Positions 63,661 to 64,000 of a DNA stretch of 64,000 bases are shown here, piece by piece. Position 1 is the first letter of the stretch, and each line of letters begins with the position of its first letter. The notes under the pieces were generated by a model. The model was not told where the DNA came from and did not search any database. It saw only the letters and a list, made by a program, of their open reading frames with translations. The position numbers and the translations under genes were made by a program. This stretch comes from Winogradskyella jejuensis (GTDB lineage: Bacteria; Bacteroidota; Bacteroidia; Flavobacteriales; Flavobacteriaceae). The DNA is taken from the NCBI RefSeq assembly GCF_900129745.1, contig NZ_FQWS01000001.1, forward strand, positions 1,116,001 through 1,180,000. Direction: 5' to 3'.

Positions 63661-63736
63661 AAAATGAAAAAGGGCGAAATAAATTCACCCTTTTTGCCCC
63701 AAATCTACCATAAACTTAACCTACTTATGTTATGGT
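63661..63736 (-). ncRNA. Candidate small RNA, copy 1
   Basis: On the minus strand a TATATTTG box (plus 63742-63749) with a TTG 23 bp upstream precedes a 46-nt segment shared with copy 2, starting ACCATAACATAAGTAGG, and then a hairpin with a T-run. A start near 63736 and an end near 63661 would give about 75 nt. The 46 nt can fold by ACCATAA/TTATGGT. The terminator stem holds one G-U pair on the minus strand where the plus strand would have a C-A mismatch, which favours the minus strand. Confidence 0.6.
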
Positions 63737-63859
63737 AATAACAAATATAAATTATGGACATCAATAAAAGCGCAAATCCTAGACGAAACGCTTAAATATC
63801 GGTCTAAAAGAAAGACTTTGTGAGTATATGTCTGTAATTAAATGACTTACATCGAATTT

Positions 63860-63935
63860 AAAAATAAAAAAGGGCGATAAAATCGCCCTTTTTTGCCCCA
63901 AATCTACCATAAACTTAACCTACTTATGTTATGGT
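63860..63935 (-). ncRNA. Candidate small RNA, copy 2
   Basis: The identical 46-nt segment (plus 63890-63935) lies 199 bp from copy 1. The minus strand has a TACATTAG box (plus 63940-63947), one base from the TAnnTTTG consensus, with a TTG 22 bp further upstream. Its terminator is a perfect GGGCGA/TCGCCC stem with long A/T flanks. Promoter-like box, conserved body and terminator are in the same order and almost the same spacing as in copy 1, while the DNA between copies is not conserved. Confidence 0.6.
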
Positions 63936-64000
63936 GAGACTAATGTAGTTTCTATAAGCTTAACTGAGTCAATTTTTTAGACTAAATGCATTAATATTGG

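Overview
The window looks like chromosomal DNA of a marine-type member of the Flavobacteriaceae (Bacteroidota). The evidence is low GC, A-rich ribosome-binding regions without clear Shine-Dalgarno sites, promoters of the Bacteroidota form TTG-N17-23-TAnnTTTG, a type IX secretion C-terminal tail, an OmpA/thrombospondin-3 porin pair, an OMP_b-brl-type TonB receptor, a PID-CTERM-like surface peptide and the gene order DUF177-rpmF-fabH-accB-accC. I cannot name the genus. Most of the window is ordinary core genome: lipid synthesis, cofactor genes (pdxA, ribE, queD), translation factors (rbfA, lepA, dusB, rsmI), cell-wall and amino-acid genes (alr, asd), DNA repair (addA, addB, recJ, a UDG-family enzyme), oxidative-stress genes and transporters.

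Layout. 1-8.4 kb: fatty-acid initiation genes with L32, then pdxA, ribE, a Cys/Pro-rich PID-CTERM-like peptide, a CAU tRNA, mce, rbfA and an FtsX-like permease. 8.4-17.6 kb: dusB, then a tightly overlapping four-gene set (secreted protein, Lgt-like membrane transferase, MJ0619/tetraether-synthase-type radical SAM enzyme, two-TM peptide), then two lipoproteins (M28-PDZ peptidase, PD40 propeller) and a TonB receptor. 17.7-21.2 kb: lepA, an FAD oxidoreductase and a GreA-like protein. 21.3-31.5 kb: a one-direction biosynthetic cluster built on a type III polyketide synthase, with YceI, an FAD enzyme, a methyltransferase, a FabL/FabI-type reductase, a dehydratase, a condensing enzyme, an ACP, a phosphopantetheinyl transferase and an MMPL/RND exporter. 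An HNH endonuclease gene sits inside it. 31.5-51.6 kb: mixed housekeeping genes, plus small genes of 25-58 codons that simple gene finders would miss. 51.6-64 kb: tRNA-Ala with a duplicated 3' end, a hydrolase, addB, two OmpA paralogs, kbl, addA, sodA, and two tandem small-RNA-like units at the right edge.

How the genes may work together. In the 21-31 kb cluster the condensing enzyme, ACP, dehydratase and enoyl reductase could build a fatty acyl starter. The type III PKS would extend and cyclise it, the FAD enzyme and methyltransferase would tailor the ring, YceI would bind the lipid, and the MMPL protein would move it. This is inference from families and gene order; the product is unknown. 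The Lgt-like plus radical SAM pair at 10-12 kb is a second candidate membrane-lipid modification system.

The least explained features are the two promoter-repeat-terminator units at 63.66-63.94 kb, the small genes in the 41.3-42.0 kb gap, and the HNH gene translationally coupled into the polyketide operon.
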